Source: Alistipes sp. (GTDB taxonomy: Bacteria; Bacteroidota; Bacteroidia; Bacteroidales; Rikenellaceae). From it: a DNA stretch of 64,000 nt. Below, one piece after another: positions 8,609 through 17,770 of the stretch; within the stretch, counting starts at the first letter, position 1; every line of letters begins with the position of its first letter. The position numbers were made by a program, and so were the translations under genes. The stretch spans positions 30,334 to 94,333 of the forward strand of contig JAHHQL010000007.1 of NCBI GenBank assembly GCA_020026415.1. Reading direction: 5' to 3'. The notes beneath the pieces are model-generated. The model worked only from the letters and a program-made list of their open reading frames with translations. It did not search any database and was not told the DNA's origin.

Positions 8609-8967
8609 ATTATCCCCATACCCTCCTATACCTTCTGCGGATTACGCCCTTCCCGACCATACACAGATCCAAACGCAATATCTCACAAGACAAATTCGAC
8701 CGGATTTATTGATTTTTAAGGATGGTATTTTAGATTTTGGAGGTCTGTATCGGAAGGCAGATGCAGGACGCATCACGACCGCCATAAATACCACTAACGA
8801 TTCAGGAATAAAAGAAGCCTTATCAAGAGACCTTATTTCTCAAACCCGTAATTCACCGTCCCGTCACCAAAAGTCGCTTAAATCGCCGGGAAACGGACAA
8901 AATCACCCGGACAGCACATCCTCTGCCGTCACAATCAAATTCGGCTACCCATTCGGATCATACAGAC
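8609..8967. other. Intergenic stretch without a recognisable gene
   Basis: About 360 bases between the Zorya-like operon and the tRNA-Met terminator. An open frame at 8709-9008 on the plus strand runs through the terminator and into the tRNA-Met 3' end, has no family resemblance, and is not accepted as a gene. No clean promoter box for the operon was found. Confidence 0.5.
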
Positions 8968-9000
8968 AAAAAAAAGAGGAGATTCTTTTGGAATCTCCTC
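8968..9000 (-). terminator. Terminator of tRNA-Met
   Basis: On the minus strand GAGGAGATTC, a CAAAA loop and GAATCTCCTC are followed by eight T. It lies directly downstream of the tRNA. Confidence 0.9.
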
Positions 9001-9005
9001 TTGAG

Positions 9006-9079
9006 TAGCGGGAGAGGGACTTGAACCCTCGACCTCATGATTATGAATCATGCGCTCTAACCAGCTGAGCTATCCCGCC
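9006..9079 (-). tRNA. tRNA-Met (anticodon CAT)
   Basis: A 74-base cloverleaf reads from 9079. The acceptor stem GGCGGGA pairs with TCCCGCT and the discriminator is A. The D arm contains AGCTCAGCTGGTTAGAGC, the anticodon arm is CATGA-TTCATAA-TCATG, and the T arm contains GGTTCAAGTC. CCA is not encoded. The anticodon stem resembles elongator tRNA-Met more than the initiator, but a tRNA-Ile2 read through lysidine modification of CAT cannot be excluded. Confidence 0.9.
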
Positions 9080-9130
9080 ATTGATTTGTTAAGGTTTTTG
9101 ACTGATGTCGTTCCTTTATCAAAGCGAGTG

Positions 9131-9160
9131 CAAAGATAAGGCAAGAATTGTAATCTCCAA
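9131..9160 (-). promoter_or_regulatory. Promoter of tRNA-Met
   Basis: Minus-strand TTGG (9160-9157), 18 bases, then TATCTTTG (9138-9131). It matches the Bacteroidota consensus and lies about 50 bases before the tRNA. Confidence 0.65.
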
Positions 9161-9299
9161 AATTTTCCGAGTCTTTTTTTCAAACTTTTTCCTGCCGAAA
9201 ATCCTTCATTCCTGATTTTGAGCGCAGTAACTCGTAAAAAAATTTTCGCTCAAAAACCCGCTTGTAGGCCGTTTAAAGCCATTTCCTGCGAAACAAAAA

Positions 9300-9334
9300 A
9301 AAGCGGACAAGTCCCCCAAAGGACTTGTCCGCCC
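9300..9334 (-). terminator. Terminator of the RND efflux operon
   Basis: A 13-base-pair stem (GGCGGACAAGTCC with its complement) followed by a T run on the minus strand, about 20 bases past the TolC-like gene. Confidence 0.9.
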
Positions 9335-9355
9335 ATTTTTTCTGAAAAAAATTGC

Positions 9356-10675
9356 TTATTGCAATCCGATTGCCTTGTTGTAATCGGCAAAAGCGATCTT
9401 TTCCTGAAGCCAAGCCTGAATCAGCGCACTGCGCGACTGTACCCATGCGACCTGCGCACTCAGCACATCCACGATGGGCAGTTTACCCTCGTTGTAACTG
9501 AACGTATTCAACTCAAGGCTCTCCTTGGTCGTCTCGCAAGCCTCCTCGGCCATGTCGATCTGCTTGTCGTACTCTACAAGTTTTGTATAAGCCTCATAGA
9601 GTTCCTTGGAGATCTGATCACGTACTCGTTGCACAGCGAACTCTTTGCTGCGTAAAACGGCCTTCTGCGAGGCTACATTCTTGTATTTGGCACCCCAGTG
9701 GAAAATCGGCACATTCAACGAAGCATATACATAAGAGTTCCACATCGTCGAACCGTCGAAATTCAGCATCGTGGTACCCCACCCCGCTTTCATACCTACG
9801 GTCAGTTTGGGCAGGAACTTGCTGCGGTTCATTTTCAACTGACTGCGCTGGAAATCGACGTTATACTCCGAAATGGCATACTCCGAACGACGATCCAGAG
9901 CGGCATCGAGCGACATGACCGACTGCGGAATCTCATCCTCACGGTTGATCTCCTCGCTGGTCGATACGGGATTCAACGGCTCGCAACCCATCATGATGTT
10001 GAGGTTCTGCAACGACAACAAATAAGATTTATAAGCCTCGCTGCGCTGAATTTTGGCCGAAGCCAGACGGCCTTCGATTTGCAAGAGGTCGGTTTTCGAG
10101 ATCAGACCGTCATCGAAACGGTCGCGGATGACATTGATCTGCTCCTCGATGAGTTGCACGTAACGGTTCGTCAATTTCCACAAGGCGGCCTTTGCGGCAG
10201 TCGTCCAGTAGTTCAATTCGGCAGAATAGATCACGTTGCTGCGCGTCAGAGCCTCGTTTTCCGAAGCAATCTGATGCTGGATCTTGGCAGAACGATAACC
10301 TTCGCGTACGGCACCACCGCCATAGAGCACTTCATATACATCGGCAGCCAGCGTATAACTTTCGGGTTTCATCGAAACCTTTGATCCCATCATGTCGAGA
10401 TCATAGTCCGTCACACGGTACTGACCCGAAGCCGAGAAATCGAGGTTCGGCAGATACGATGTTTTGGCCTGACGCATTGCCTGACGTACGGATTCGGTCT
10501 GCTCGCTGCTTTCGCGCAACGTAAGGCTGTAATTCAGCACACGCTCCCGATAATCCTTCGACGAAATCTGCTCCTGATTACCCTTCTTGAGCGGTTCGAT
10601 CTCTTCGGGGACTGCCGCCGTACCGACAAACGGTACGACGAGCAGGAGGAAGACTATAATTTGTTTTCTGATCAT
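9356..10675 (-). CDS. TolC-family outer-membrane efflux channel
   Basis: A 439-residue protein with a signal peptide (LLLVVPFVGTAA) and two outer-membrane efflux protein repeats made of long amphipathic helices. Characteristic pieces are AKTSYLPNLDFSASGQY near residue 75 and RSKFLPKLTVGMKAGW in the second repeat, both marking the beta-barrel strands. The length fits the family. It provides the outer-membrane exit duct for the RND pump encoded directly upstream; its ATG follows the pump stop after three bases. It is the last gene of the adaptor-pump-channel operon. The substrate is not readable from sequence. Confidence 0.9.
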   Translation of the reverse strand: MIRKQIIVFLLLVVPFVGTAAVPEEIEPLKKGNQEQISSKDYRERVLNYSLTLRESSEQTESVRQAMRQAKTSYLPNLDFSASGQYRVTDYDLDMMGSKVSMKPESYTLAADVYEVLYGGGAVREGYRSAKIQHQIASENEALTRSNVIYSAELNYWTTAAKAALWKLTNRYVQLIEEQINVIRDRFDDGLISKTDLLQIEGRLASAKIQRSEAYKSYLLSLQNLNIMMGCEPLNPVSTSEEINREDEIPQSVMSLDAALDRRSEYAISEYNVDFQRSQLKMNRSKFLPKLTVGMKAGWGTTMLNFDGSTMWNSYVYASLNVPIFHWGAKYKNVASQKAVLRSKEFAVQRVRDQISKELYEAYTKLVEYDKQIDMAEEACETTKESLELNTFSYNEGKLPIVDVLSAQVAWVQSRSALIQAWLQEKIAFADYNKAIGLQ

Positions 10676-10678
10676 ACG

Positions 10679-13600
10679 TTATTTCTCGTTTTTAATGTTG
10701 AAGAAGATACAATAGGTAACCGGCAGGATGAAGATCGTCAGACAGGTTGCCATCAACAGACCGCCCATGATGGTTGCAGCCATACCGCCGAACATCGTAT
10801 CGGCCAACAGTGGCAACATACCGAGGATCGTCGTACCCGAAGCCATCGTCACGGGGACGATACGGGTCTTCGTGGCGTCGATCACGGCCATCATCGGTTC
10901 CATATTGTTCGAGAGGTTCTCCTTGATCTGATCCACCAGTACGATGGCATTCTTGATGTTCATACCGATCAGACCCAGCATACCCAGCATGGCAAAGAAA
11001 TCGAGCGACTTACCCAGAAGGATCAGACCCCAAACCACACCGATGAAGATCAGTGGCAACATGGCCATGATCACCACCGTACGGCGGTAATGATGCGGGA
11101 AGAGCAACAGTAACACGAGGAAGATCAGGATGAACGTCAGAGGCAACTGCGAACCGATGGCGGCATTCGACTCGGCCTGAGTTTCCTGATCGCCATAGAA
11201 ATCCATCGTGTAACCCTCAGGAAGTTTGACACCCTCCTTCACGCTGTTGAAAATGGTGTTGAACGCAGCGATGGCATTCACGTCCCGCGCCGGCTCACAC
11301 TGCATCATCATCGTACGCTGACGATTGACACGCTTGATGACATTGTATTCGTAATCGACGGCAAAATCCTCTACAACCTGCTCGATCGTGACATTGTCCG
11401 AATGTGACGAACCGGCCACGGGCAGTGTGCGAATATCATCGAGCGTAATACTGTCGATGTTGGTTACTTTCATCAGAATCGGCATGGCTACATCCCCCTC
11501 ACGATACGTTCCGAGCGGAATACCGTTCGTGGCGAAACGGAACGTGTTGGCGACCTGCTGACGGGTTACACCCAATTGTAAACCCTTCTCCTGCATGAAC
11601 AGGGGTTTCCATACGGGCACCTTGTTGCCCCAACTCGACCGCACGTCAATAACCATACCGCTCTTGCGGGCTATCTCCTTGGCGCGAGCCGTCAGCGACT
11701 CCAGCGTATCAATGTTGTCACCCGTGAAACCGATCTCGATCTTGGCATCGGGAACGGGAGCCAGAGCAAACAACGACGAACGGGTGATGATGTCGGGATA
11801 TTCGGCGACCATGTGGCGGTAGAAACGATCCTCGACCTCGATCGACTGTTCGGGTTCTTTCGTCTCGATCAGCACGTTCGCATAGTTGGGCATCGGGCCG
11901 TAAGAGGCACTTGCCAAATAGTAACGTACGGGCGAACCACCCAGCGTGATCGAGTAGTTCTTGATCTCCGGCTGCTCCTTGAGGTATTTCTCCAGACTCT
12001 CGATCTCGTCCGACACCTTATTAATACCGTAACCCTCAGGGAATATCAGATCGGCACGGAAGTAAGGCTTGTTCATCGACGGGAAGAAACTCTGCGGCAT
12101 CAGTCCCATGACAACGAGCGAGAAGAACAGGAAGGCAAACACGGCAATCACCGTGATGAAACGGTGTTTGATGAGGTATGCCAACACACCTTCAAACTTG
12201 TGATAGAATTTCTTGTCGTAAGGATCAGCCACCGCATCACCCTTGTTCTCGGCCAGAATGTAACTACCGAACACCGGGGTCTGAGTCAAGGCGAAAATCC
12301 AACTCAGGAACAGCGACACGGCCAATACCACAAACAACGGGCTGACCATCTCGGCAACGGACGAAGGAGCCAGATACAAAGGAAGGAACGAGAAGATGGC
12401 GATCAGGGTTGCACCCAGCAACTGCCATTGGGGTCCCATTGCGCCGTCTATCAAAGCCTTGTTACGCGCCACACCACGCTGGATGGCGATCTGCGCATTA
12501 TCCGTCACCACAATGGCATTATCCACCAGCATACCCATCGCGATGATGAAGGCGGCGAGCGACGTACGGTTCAAACTCGTACCCATGAACAACATGACAA
12601 GCATCGTACCGCCCACCGAAAACAACAGCGACGAACCGATCAGAAGACCTGCACGCGAACCCATCACGAGGAAGATGATCGCAATTACGATCACCAAAGA
12701 CTCGATCAGGTTCAGAATAAAACCGTTGTTGGCCTCTGCGGCAATCTTATTCTCCGGATAGAGGGCAATCAATTCAATACCCACGGGGAGCATTTTCTCG
12801 ATTTCGTGGAGTTTGGCAGCCACGGCATCACCCACGGCAACCACATTATCCTTCGATCCCGAAGCCACACCGATACCCACGGCACGAAGTCCGTTTACAC
12901 GCATCAGCGACGAGGGAGGATCCAGATAACCGAGTTCCACCTCGGCAATGTCGGCCAAGCGTACCTCACGACCTTCACGCGTGATGATCAACTGATTGCG
13001 AATATCGTCAATACTTTCGTATGTACCATCGGCAAGGATTCTCAACTGATAGTCATCGAGCGTAACGGCACCCGTATTGACCAGCGTGTTTTGTGCGCTC
13101 AACAAACGACCGATGTCGTTGGGGTTGATACCCGCAACCGACAATCGTTCGGGCAACAGTCTGACATTAATCACCTCCTGCTGCTCCCCCGAAAGCATCA
13201 CTTTTTGAACGCCCTCGATCGGCACAAGCAACTTCTTGATTTTCTGAGTCCAGTAGCGCAATTCCTTGTACGAGAAACCCTCGTCGATGGTCAGTGCGTA
13301 GTAGATACCGAACACATCGCCGAAGTCATCGTTTACGGAGATGGCCGAAGCCTCTTTCGGCAGACGCGACTGCACGTTCTCGACCTTACGGCGCAACTCG
13401 TCCCACTTGACGGGCATACGGTCGTTGTTGATCGAGGGGATCAGTTCAAGGGTGATTTTCGACATTCCGAAACGCGATTCGGATTTGATTTTCTTCACCT
13501 CCGACATCGACTGGATTTCGCGTTCGATGGGTTCGGTGACCAGTTCCTCGACCTCTTGGGGCGTGGCACCGGGATATTGGGTGACCAGCACGGCCGTCTT

Positions 13601-13726
13601 GATGACGAACGGCGAGTCCTCTTTCTTCGGCAATTTGAAGAACGACAGAATACCGCCGATCAGCACTACCGTCAGAAAAAAGTAGATCACCCTTTTGTGT
13701 TCCAATGAATATTTGGGCAGATTCAT
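10679..13726 (-). CDS. RND-family efflux pump, inner-membrane transporter
   Basis: A 1015-residue protein of the AcrB/HAE1-like RND superfamily. It has a single N-terminal membrane helix after a short cytoplasmic stretch, a large periplasmic loop, six further helices, and the same plan repeated in the second half. The helix-4 motif GMLVDNAIVVTDN holds the proton-relay Asp (one Asp followed by Asn, as in many Bacteroidota members, instead of the AcrB Asp-Asp pair). The second half carries GMNIKNAIVLVDQI. Lack of the His/Met-rich signatures of CzcA/CusA argues against a metal pump. It works with the adaptor (upstream) and the TolC-like channel (downstream). Likely substrates are lipophilic drugs, bile salts or fatty acids; this is inference. 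Confidence 0.92.
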   Translation of the reverse strand: MNLPKYSLEHKRVIYFFLTVVLIGGILSFFKLPKKEDSPFVIKTAVLVTQYPGATPQEVEELVTEPIEREIQSMSEVKKIKSESRFGMSKITLELIPSINNDRMPVKWDELRRKVENVQSRLPKEASAISVNDDFGDVFGIYYALTIDEGFSYKELRYWTQKIKKLLVPIEGVQKVMLSGEQQEVINVRLLPERLSVAGINPNDIGRLLSAQNTLVNTGAVTLDDYQLRILADGTYESIDDIRNQLIITREGREVRLADIAEVELGYLDPPSSLMRVNGLRAVGIGVASGSKDNVVAVGDAVAAKLHEIEKMLPVGIELIALYPENKIAAEANNGFILNLIESLVIVIAIIFLVMGSRAGLLIGSSLLFSVGGTMLVMLFMGTSLNRTSLAAFIIAMGMLVDNAIVVTDNAQIAIQRGVARNKALIDGAMGPQWQLLGATLIAIFSFLPLYLAPSSVAEMVSPLFVVLAVSLFLSWIFALTQTPVFGSYILAENKGDAVADPYDKKFYHKFEGVLAYLIKHRFITVIAVFAFLFFSLVVMGLMPQSFFPSMNKPYFRADLIFPEGYGINKVSDEIESLEKYLKEQPEIKNYSITLGGSPVRYYLASASYGPMPNYANVLIETKEPEQSIEVEDRFYRHMVAEYPDIITRSSLFALAPVPDAKIEIGFTGDNIDTLESLTARAKEIARKSGMVIDVRSSWGNKVPVWKPLFMQEKGLQLGVTRQQVANTFRFATNGIPLGTYREGDVAMPILMKVTNIDSITLDDIRTLPVAGSSHSDNVTIEQVVEDFAVDYEYNVIKRVNRQRTMMMQCEPARDVNAIAAFNTIFNSVKEGVKLPEGYTMDFYGDQETQAESNAAIGSQLPLTFILIFLVLLLLFPHHYRRTVVIMAMLPLIFIGVVWGLILLGKSLDFFAMLGMLGLIGMNIKNAIVLVDQIKENLSNNMEPMMAVIDATKTRIVPVTMASGTTILGMLPLLADTMFGGMAATIMGGLLMATCLTIFILPVTYCIFFNIKNEK

Positions 13727-13754
13727 AATCTTGTTTTAATTCTTATCGGATTCG

Positions 13755-14807
13755 TTATTCGGCCATCAGTCTCACTTTCTGACCATCCACCAAACGGGTA
13801 GAACCGGCCACGACGACCAATTCACCGGGAGCGACACCCTCCTGAACGATCATGTCGCAACGTCCCGTCAGACCTCTTTCACGGACTTTTCTCAATTCCA
13901 CAATGCCCTTCTCCTCGTTATAGACAAACAAGTGGGGAGTCTTGTTGCCGTCGATTGCAAAGATCGACGAAATGGGAACCAGACATGCACCCTCCTTACC
14001 GGGGCTCTTGTGACGCAGGATTGCGCGGCACGTGAAACCAACGCCGAGGTTCAGTTTCTTGGGATTGAAACGCTCGTCGGTGATCGTCAGGAACACGGGC
14101 ACACCCGCACCGTCGGCCGAAGCGGGAACATACTCCTTGATGCGGCTCTTGAAGCGAACGCCCTTCTGAGTCTCGAACTCCACGAAGATATCGGGATCCG
14201 CCAAAAGATACTTCAAGTTACCCTCCGGCATAATGAAACGGACTTGCAACTGATTGGGATCGATCAGACGAATGATCGAGGTACCGGCCTGCACTTTCTG
14301 ATAATTCTCGACGAACTTCTCCTGCACGAAACCGTCAAACGGAGCGCGCAACTTGGTTTCAGCCAACAGGCTTTCGGTGTTTTCGAAAGCGGCTTTGGCA
14401 TTATCGTAATTGGCGCGGGTCACCTCATAGTCCTGACGCGAGATGGCATCACGGGCCAACAGACGCTCGGCGCGTTCCACCTGCGACTTGGCGGTCAGGA
14501 ACGACGAACGGCGAGCCTCATACTGCAAACGGTAATCAATCGGATCGATCTCGGCCACGATCTGTCCCTTGCGGACAAATTCGCCTTCGACCACGTTCAA
14601 CGCGATCAACGGGCCACCCACCTTGAATGCAAGGTTACTGTACTGGTCGGGCATGACCACACCGCTGAACGATTTTTCAACCGAACCCAACGACTGGGCA
14701 GCAACGACTTTGACGGGTCGGATCTGCTCCTCCTCACGGGGAGTAGAACCGCAAGATGCCAGCAAAGCAGCAATGCCTACACCTAAAACAAACTTTAATT
14801 TAATCAT
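13755..14807 (-). CDS. RND efflux periplasmic adaptor lipoprotein
   Basis: A 350-residue membrane-fusion protein. The signal ends in a lipobox (LLASCGST), so it is anchored in the inner membrane by lipid. The order is: barrel-sandwich half (FKVGGPLIALNVVEGEFVRK), a short alpha-helical hairpin (about residues 95-150), the second lipoyl half (LRAPFDGFVQEKFVENYQKV), a beta-barrel domain and a membrane-proximal domain. It links the RND pump to the TolC-like channel. It is the first gene of the operon, with a TATCTTTG promoter box about 50 bases upstream. No repressor gene (TetR or MarR) is next to it. Confidence 0.92.
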   Translation of the reverse strand: MIKLKFVLGVGIAALLASCGSTPREEEQIRPVKVVAAQSLGSVEKSFSGVVMPDQYSNLAFKVGGPLIALNVVEGEFVRKGQIVAEIDPIDYRLQYEARRSSFLTAKSQVERAERLLARDAISRQDYEVTRANYDNAKAAFENTESLLAETKLRAPFDGFVQEKFVENYQKVQAGTSIIRLIDPNQLQVRFIMPEGNLKYLLADPDIFVEFETQKGVRFKSRIKEYVPASADGAGVPVFLTITDERFNPKKLNLGVGFTCRAILRHKSPGKEGACLVPISSIFAIDGNKTPHLFVYNEEKGIVELRKVRERGLTGRCDMIVQEGVAPGELVVVAGSTRLVDGQKVRLMAE

Positions 14808-14857
14808 AAATGTTACTTTATTAAACGAATCTCATAAATTTCACATAAAACTTCCTA

Positions 14858-14865
14858 CAAAGATA
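14858..14865 (-). promoter_or_regulatory. Promoter -7 box of the RND operon
   Basis: TATCTTTG on the minus strand, about 50 bases before the adaptor ATG. No clear -33 element at the expected spacing. Confidence 0.55.
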
Positions 14866-14944
14866 CGGATAAAAACGAAGAAATAGAGAATTTATTCTTT
14901 GTTTTCCCTCCGAAAAGCGACAAACACGACACCCTTATGTACGA

Positions 14945-14980
14945 AACAAGGAGGAAACCCGCTCCGGGTCTCCTCCTTGG
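14945..14980 (-). terminator. Terminator of the acyl-CoA dehydrogenase/Etf operon
   Basis: A long stem pairs CAAGGAGGA with TCCTCCTTG and GACCC with GGGTT on the minus strand, followed by a short T tract. It lies about 30 bases past the dehydrogenase stop. Confidence 0.75.
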
Positions 14981-15010
14981 AATCAATATCGGGAAAATCG
15001 CCCCTAAGGA

Positions 15011-16738
15011 TTACTCCTCCGTGCGATCCACCTCTGCAAACAGAGCCACATCGTCGGGTGCGGACTCCATAACATAGGTATGTGCCTCCGAAATCTTGGC
15101 CTCGGCCAATTTTGCGAAGATGCGAGCCGAAGCGACATAATCCTCGCACCGGCCTGCCTGACGAGCCAACAGATACGAGATGATGATGTGACCGGCACTC
15201 TCCACCAGACGGCGTGCGTGGAAATCCTTGAATCCCGCAGCCAACTGCTCGCCTGCCTCGACCTTCTCGATCATCTCGGCCAACTTGGCGGTCAGCATCT
15301 TGAGTTTCTCGACGATCGGATGCATCGAATCGGCATACTCCTCGGCGGCATAACGCTCGATCTGCTCCATGAACGTACCCTTGGTGATGGCGTTGATGGC
15401 AGCCACAACCTGCAACTGCGAAGTACCCTCATAGATATTCATGATACGTGCGTCACGATACAGACGCTCGCAGGGATAATCCTTCATGAAGCCCGAACCG
15501 CCGTGGATCTGAATGGCATCGAATGCCAGACTGTTGGCATACTCCGACGAGAAGAGTTTCACCAGAGGGGTGAATCCGTCGGCCAGACGGTTGTAGAACT
15601 TCATCTCCTTACGCTCGTCGCCTTCCAACGAACGCTCCTGTGCGATGTGTCCGTACTGCTTGTAGATCTCCACAAAGCGCGTGGTTTCATACAACAGCGC
15701 ACGTGCACCCTGCAAACGGGCCTTCATGTTCGACAACAACTCGCGCACGGCAGCAAAACGAATAATCGGCTTACCGAACTGCTCTCGCTCCGATGCGTAT
15801 TTCAACGCCTCTCGATAAGCGGCCTCACACGTACCGACCGACTGCGCACCGATACCCAGACGGGCGGCGTTCATCAGCGACATGACGTATTTGATCAGAC
15901 CCATACGGCGATCACCGACCAACTCGGCGGGCGCATTCGTGAATACCAATTCGCACGTGGGCGAACCCTTGATACCCAACTTATTCTCGATGCGGCGTAC
16001 CTTCACACCGCCGTTGCGCTTGTCGTAAACGAGCATCGACAAACCGCGTGCATCGGTCGTACCCTCTTCCGTACGTGCCAACACGAGCGAAATGTCGCCG
16101 TCACCGTTGGTGATGAATCGCTTCACACCGTTCAGCAACCACGTTTGCTTCTCCTCCGACCACGTGGCCTTCAGCATCACGGCACCCAGATCCGAACCTG
16201 CATCAGGTTCCGTCAAATCCATGGCACACGTGGCACCTGCCGATACCAGCGGCAGATATTTGGCCTTCAATTCCTCGGACGCGAACTCGTTCAGCGTCTC
16301 GGCGCAGTCCTGCAAACCCCAGATGTTCTCAAACGAAGCATCGGCACGGGCAACCATCTCGTTGGCCATCACGAAGCAGACCAGCGGGCAGTTCAAACCG
16401 TTATACTTGCGGGGCAGGGTCAAACCGCTCAAACCCGCATCGACAATGGCTTTCAGGTTCTGTACCGTACCCGAAGCATACTCCACGTGATCGTTCACCA
16501 CACGGGGGCCTTCCTTATCGACGCCCTCGGCATTCGGAGCAATGACCTCGCCACAAACTTCACCTGCAATCTCCAATACTCGTTTATAGGAATCCATTGC
16601 GTCCTCAAAATCCTGAGGAGCAATGTCGTAAAGATCCTTCTCGGCAAAACCGCGCTCTTTGAGTTCCACGATCTTGCGCATCATCGGATGCTGCAAGTGG
16701 AACTGCAAATCCTTATTATCTGAAAAGAAATTAGCCAT
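15011..16738 (-). CDS. Acyl-CoA dehydrogenase (long Bacteroidota form)
   Basis: A 575-residue flavoprotein. The core acyl-CoA dehydrogenase domain has the FAD/substrate motifs CAMDLTEPDAGSDLGA and FITNGDGD, the helical region with REQFGKPI, and the catalytic-base loop IYEGTSQLQ (Glu). About 120 C-terminal residues extend beyond the 380-residue core, as in the long DUF-tailed members. It oxidises an acyl-CoA to the enoyl-CoA and passes electrons to the electron-transfer flavoprotein encoded immediately upstream; its ATG overlaps the etfA stop by one base (TAATG). The chain length of the substrate is unknown. In these fermenters the complex may run either in beta-oxidation or in the reducing direction. 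Confidence 0.9.
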   Translation of the reverse strand: MANFFSDNKDLQFHLQHPMMRKIVELKERGFAEKDLYDIAPQDFEDAMDSYKRVLEIAGEVCGEVIAPNAEGVDKEGPRVVNDHVEYASGTVQNLKAIVDAGLSGLTLPRKYNGLNCPLVCFVMANEMVARADASFENIWGLQDCAETLNEFASEELKAKYLPLVSAGATCAMDLTEPDAGSDLGAVMLKATWSEEKQTWLLNGVKRFITNGDGDISLVLARTEEGTTDARGLSMLVYDKRNGGVKVRRIENKLGIKGSPTCELVFTNAPAELVGDRRMGLIKYVMSLMNAARLGIGAQSVGTCEAAYREALKYASEREQFGKPIIRFAAVRELLSNMKARLQGARALLYETTRFVEIYKQYGHIAQERSLEGDERKEMKFYNRLADGFTPLVKLFSSEYANSLAFDAIQIHGGSGFMKDYPCERLYRDARIMNIYEGTSQLQVVAAINAITKGTFMEQIERYAAEEYADSMHPIVEKLKMLTAKLAEMIEKVEAGEQLAAGFKDFHARRLVESAGHIIISYLLARQAGRCEDYVASARIFAKLAEAKISEAHTYVMESAPDDVALFAEVDRTEE

Positions 16739-17763
16739 TACTTCGAATTTTGTTTGTAATACTTAATCATCTTGGGAATCACCTCATTGACGTCACCCGT
16801 GATGGTGTAATCGGCAATTTTGTTGATCGGGGCATCGGGATCGGTGTTGATCGAGATGACCATGGCCGACTGATCCATGCCTGCGGTGTGCTGGATCTGA
16901 CCCGAGATACCGCAAGCGATGTAGAGTTTCGGACGCACCGTTACACCCGTCTGACCGACCTGACGTTCGTGCTCGGTAAATCCGGCATCGACCGCGGCAC
17001 GGCTGGCACCCACTTCACCGCCCAATACGTCGGCCAATTCGTGTACGAGTTTGAAGTTCTCCTTCGAACCCATACCGTAACCGCCCGCAACGATGATGCT
17101 TGCGCCCTTGATGTCGATCTTGCGCTCCTCGATCTCTCGATCGACGATCTTCACGACAAGATCCGTATCCTTGACATATTTCTTCCATTCGATCTGACGC
17201 TCTTCGCCTGCGGCAGGAGTTGCGGCCAATTCCTTGCGCATGACACCCTCACGCACGGTAGCCATCTGGGGACGATGCTCCGGATTGACGATCGTGGCGA
17301 TGATGTTACCGCCGAATGCAGGACGAATCTGATACAACAGATCCTTGTATTCCTTTTTGGTCTTGGGATCGTTGTGATCGCCGATGACCAACTGCGTACA
17401 GTCGGCTGTCAGACCGCTGTGCAGTGCCGACGATACGCGCGGAGCGAAGTCACGCCCCACAGGCGTTGCACCGAACAAAACGATTTGGGGCTTTTCCTCC
17501 TCGATCAGTCCGCACATGACGGCCGTATGAGGCAGCGTGCGGAACGGCGAGAAGATCTCATCGTCGGCCAGCCAAACGGTATCGGCTCCATATTTGGCCA
17601 ATTCCTGTCCGATTCCTTTCAGATTGTGACCGATCACCACAGCCTCAAGGTTCACCTTCAGCGTATCGGCCAATTCGCGTCCCTTGGTCAGCAATTCCAA
17701 ACTGACATCGGCAACCACGGAATTTTCATTCTCGATATATACGAATATGTTGTTCATCTTCAT
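16738..17763 (-). CDS. etfA: Electron transfer flavoprotein subunit alpha
   Basis: A 341-residue protein. The N-terminal half is the nucleotide-binding-like Etf domain. The C-terminal FAD-binding half shows GASRAAVDAGF, QVGQTGVTVRPKLYIACGI and SGQIQHTAGM, ending in SINTDPDAPINKIADY, the classic EtfA FAD signature. It forms the FAD-carrying heterodimer with EtfB and shuttles electrons from the acyl-CoA dehydrogenase. Two starts are possible (17763 or ATG 17757, MNNIFVYIE); the second is closer to homologues. It lies eight bases after etfB and is coupled to the dehydrogenase gene. Confidence 0.92.
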   Translation of the reverse strand: MKMNNIFVYIENENSVVADVSLELLTKGRELADTLKVNLEAVVIGHNLKGIGQELAKYGADTVWLADDEIFSPFRTLPHTAVMCGLIEEEKPQIVLFGATPVGRDFAPRVSSALHSGLTADCTQLVIGDHNDPKTKKEYKDLLYQIRPAFGGNIIATIVNPEHRPQMATVREGVMRKELAATPAAGEERQIEWKKYVKDTDLVVKIVDREIEERKIDIKGASIIVAGGYGMGSKENFKLVHELADVLGGEVGASRAAVDAGFTEHERQVGQTGVTVRPKLYIACGISGQIQHTAGMDQSAMVISINTDPDAPINKIADYTITGDVNEVIPKMIKYYKQNSK

Positions 17764-17770
17764 CTACGGT

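Noticed and set aside
8709..9008. Open frame of 99 codons upstream of the tRNA-Met terminator
   Set aside because: It runs through the tRNA terminator hairpin into the tRNA 3' end, and the product has no recognisable feature.
11813..13708. Open frame of 631 codons on the plus strand
   Set aside because: It lies wholly antisense to the RND pump gene, which has clear homology. Its Arg/His/Gln-rich sequence is the usual mirror of a coding strand.
15080..16723. Open frame of 547 codons on the plus strand
   Set aside because: Antisense shadow of the acyl-CoA dehydrogenase.
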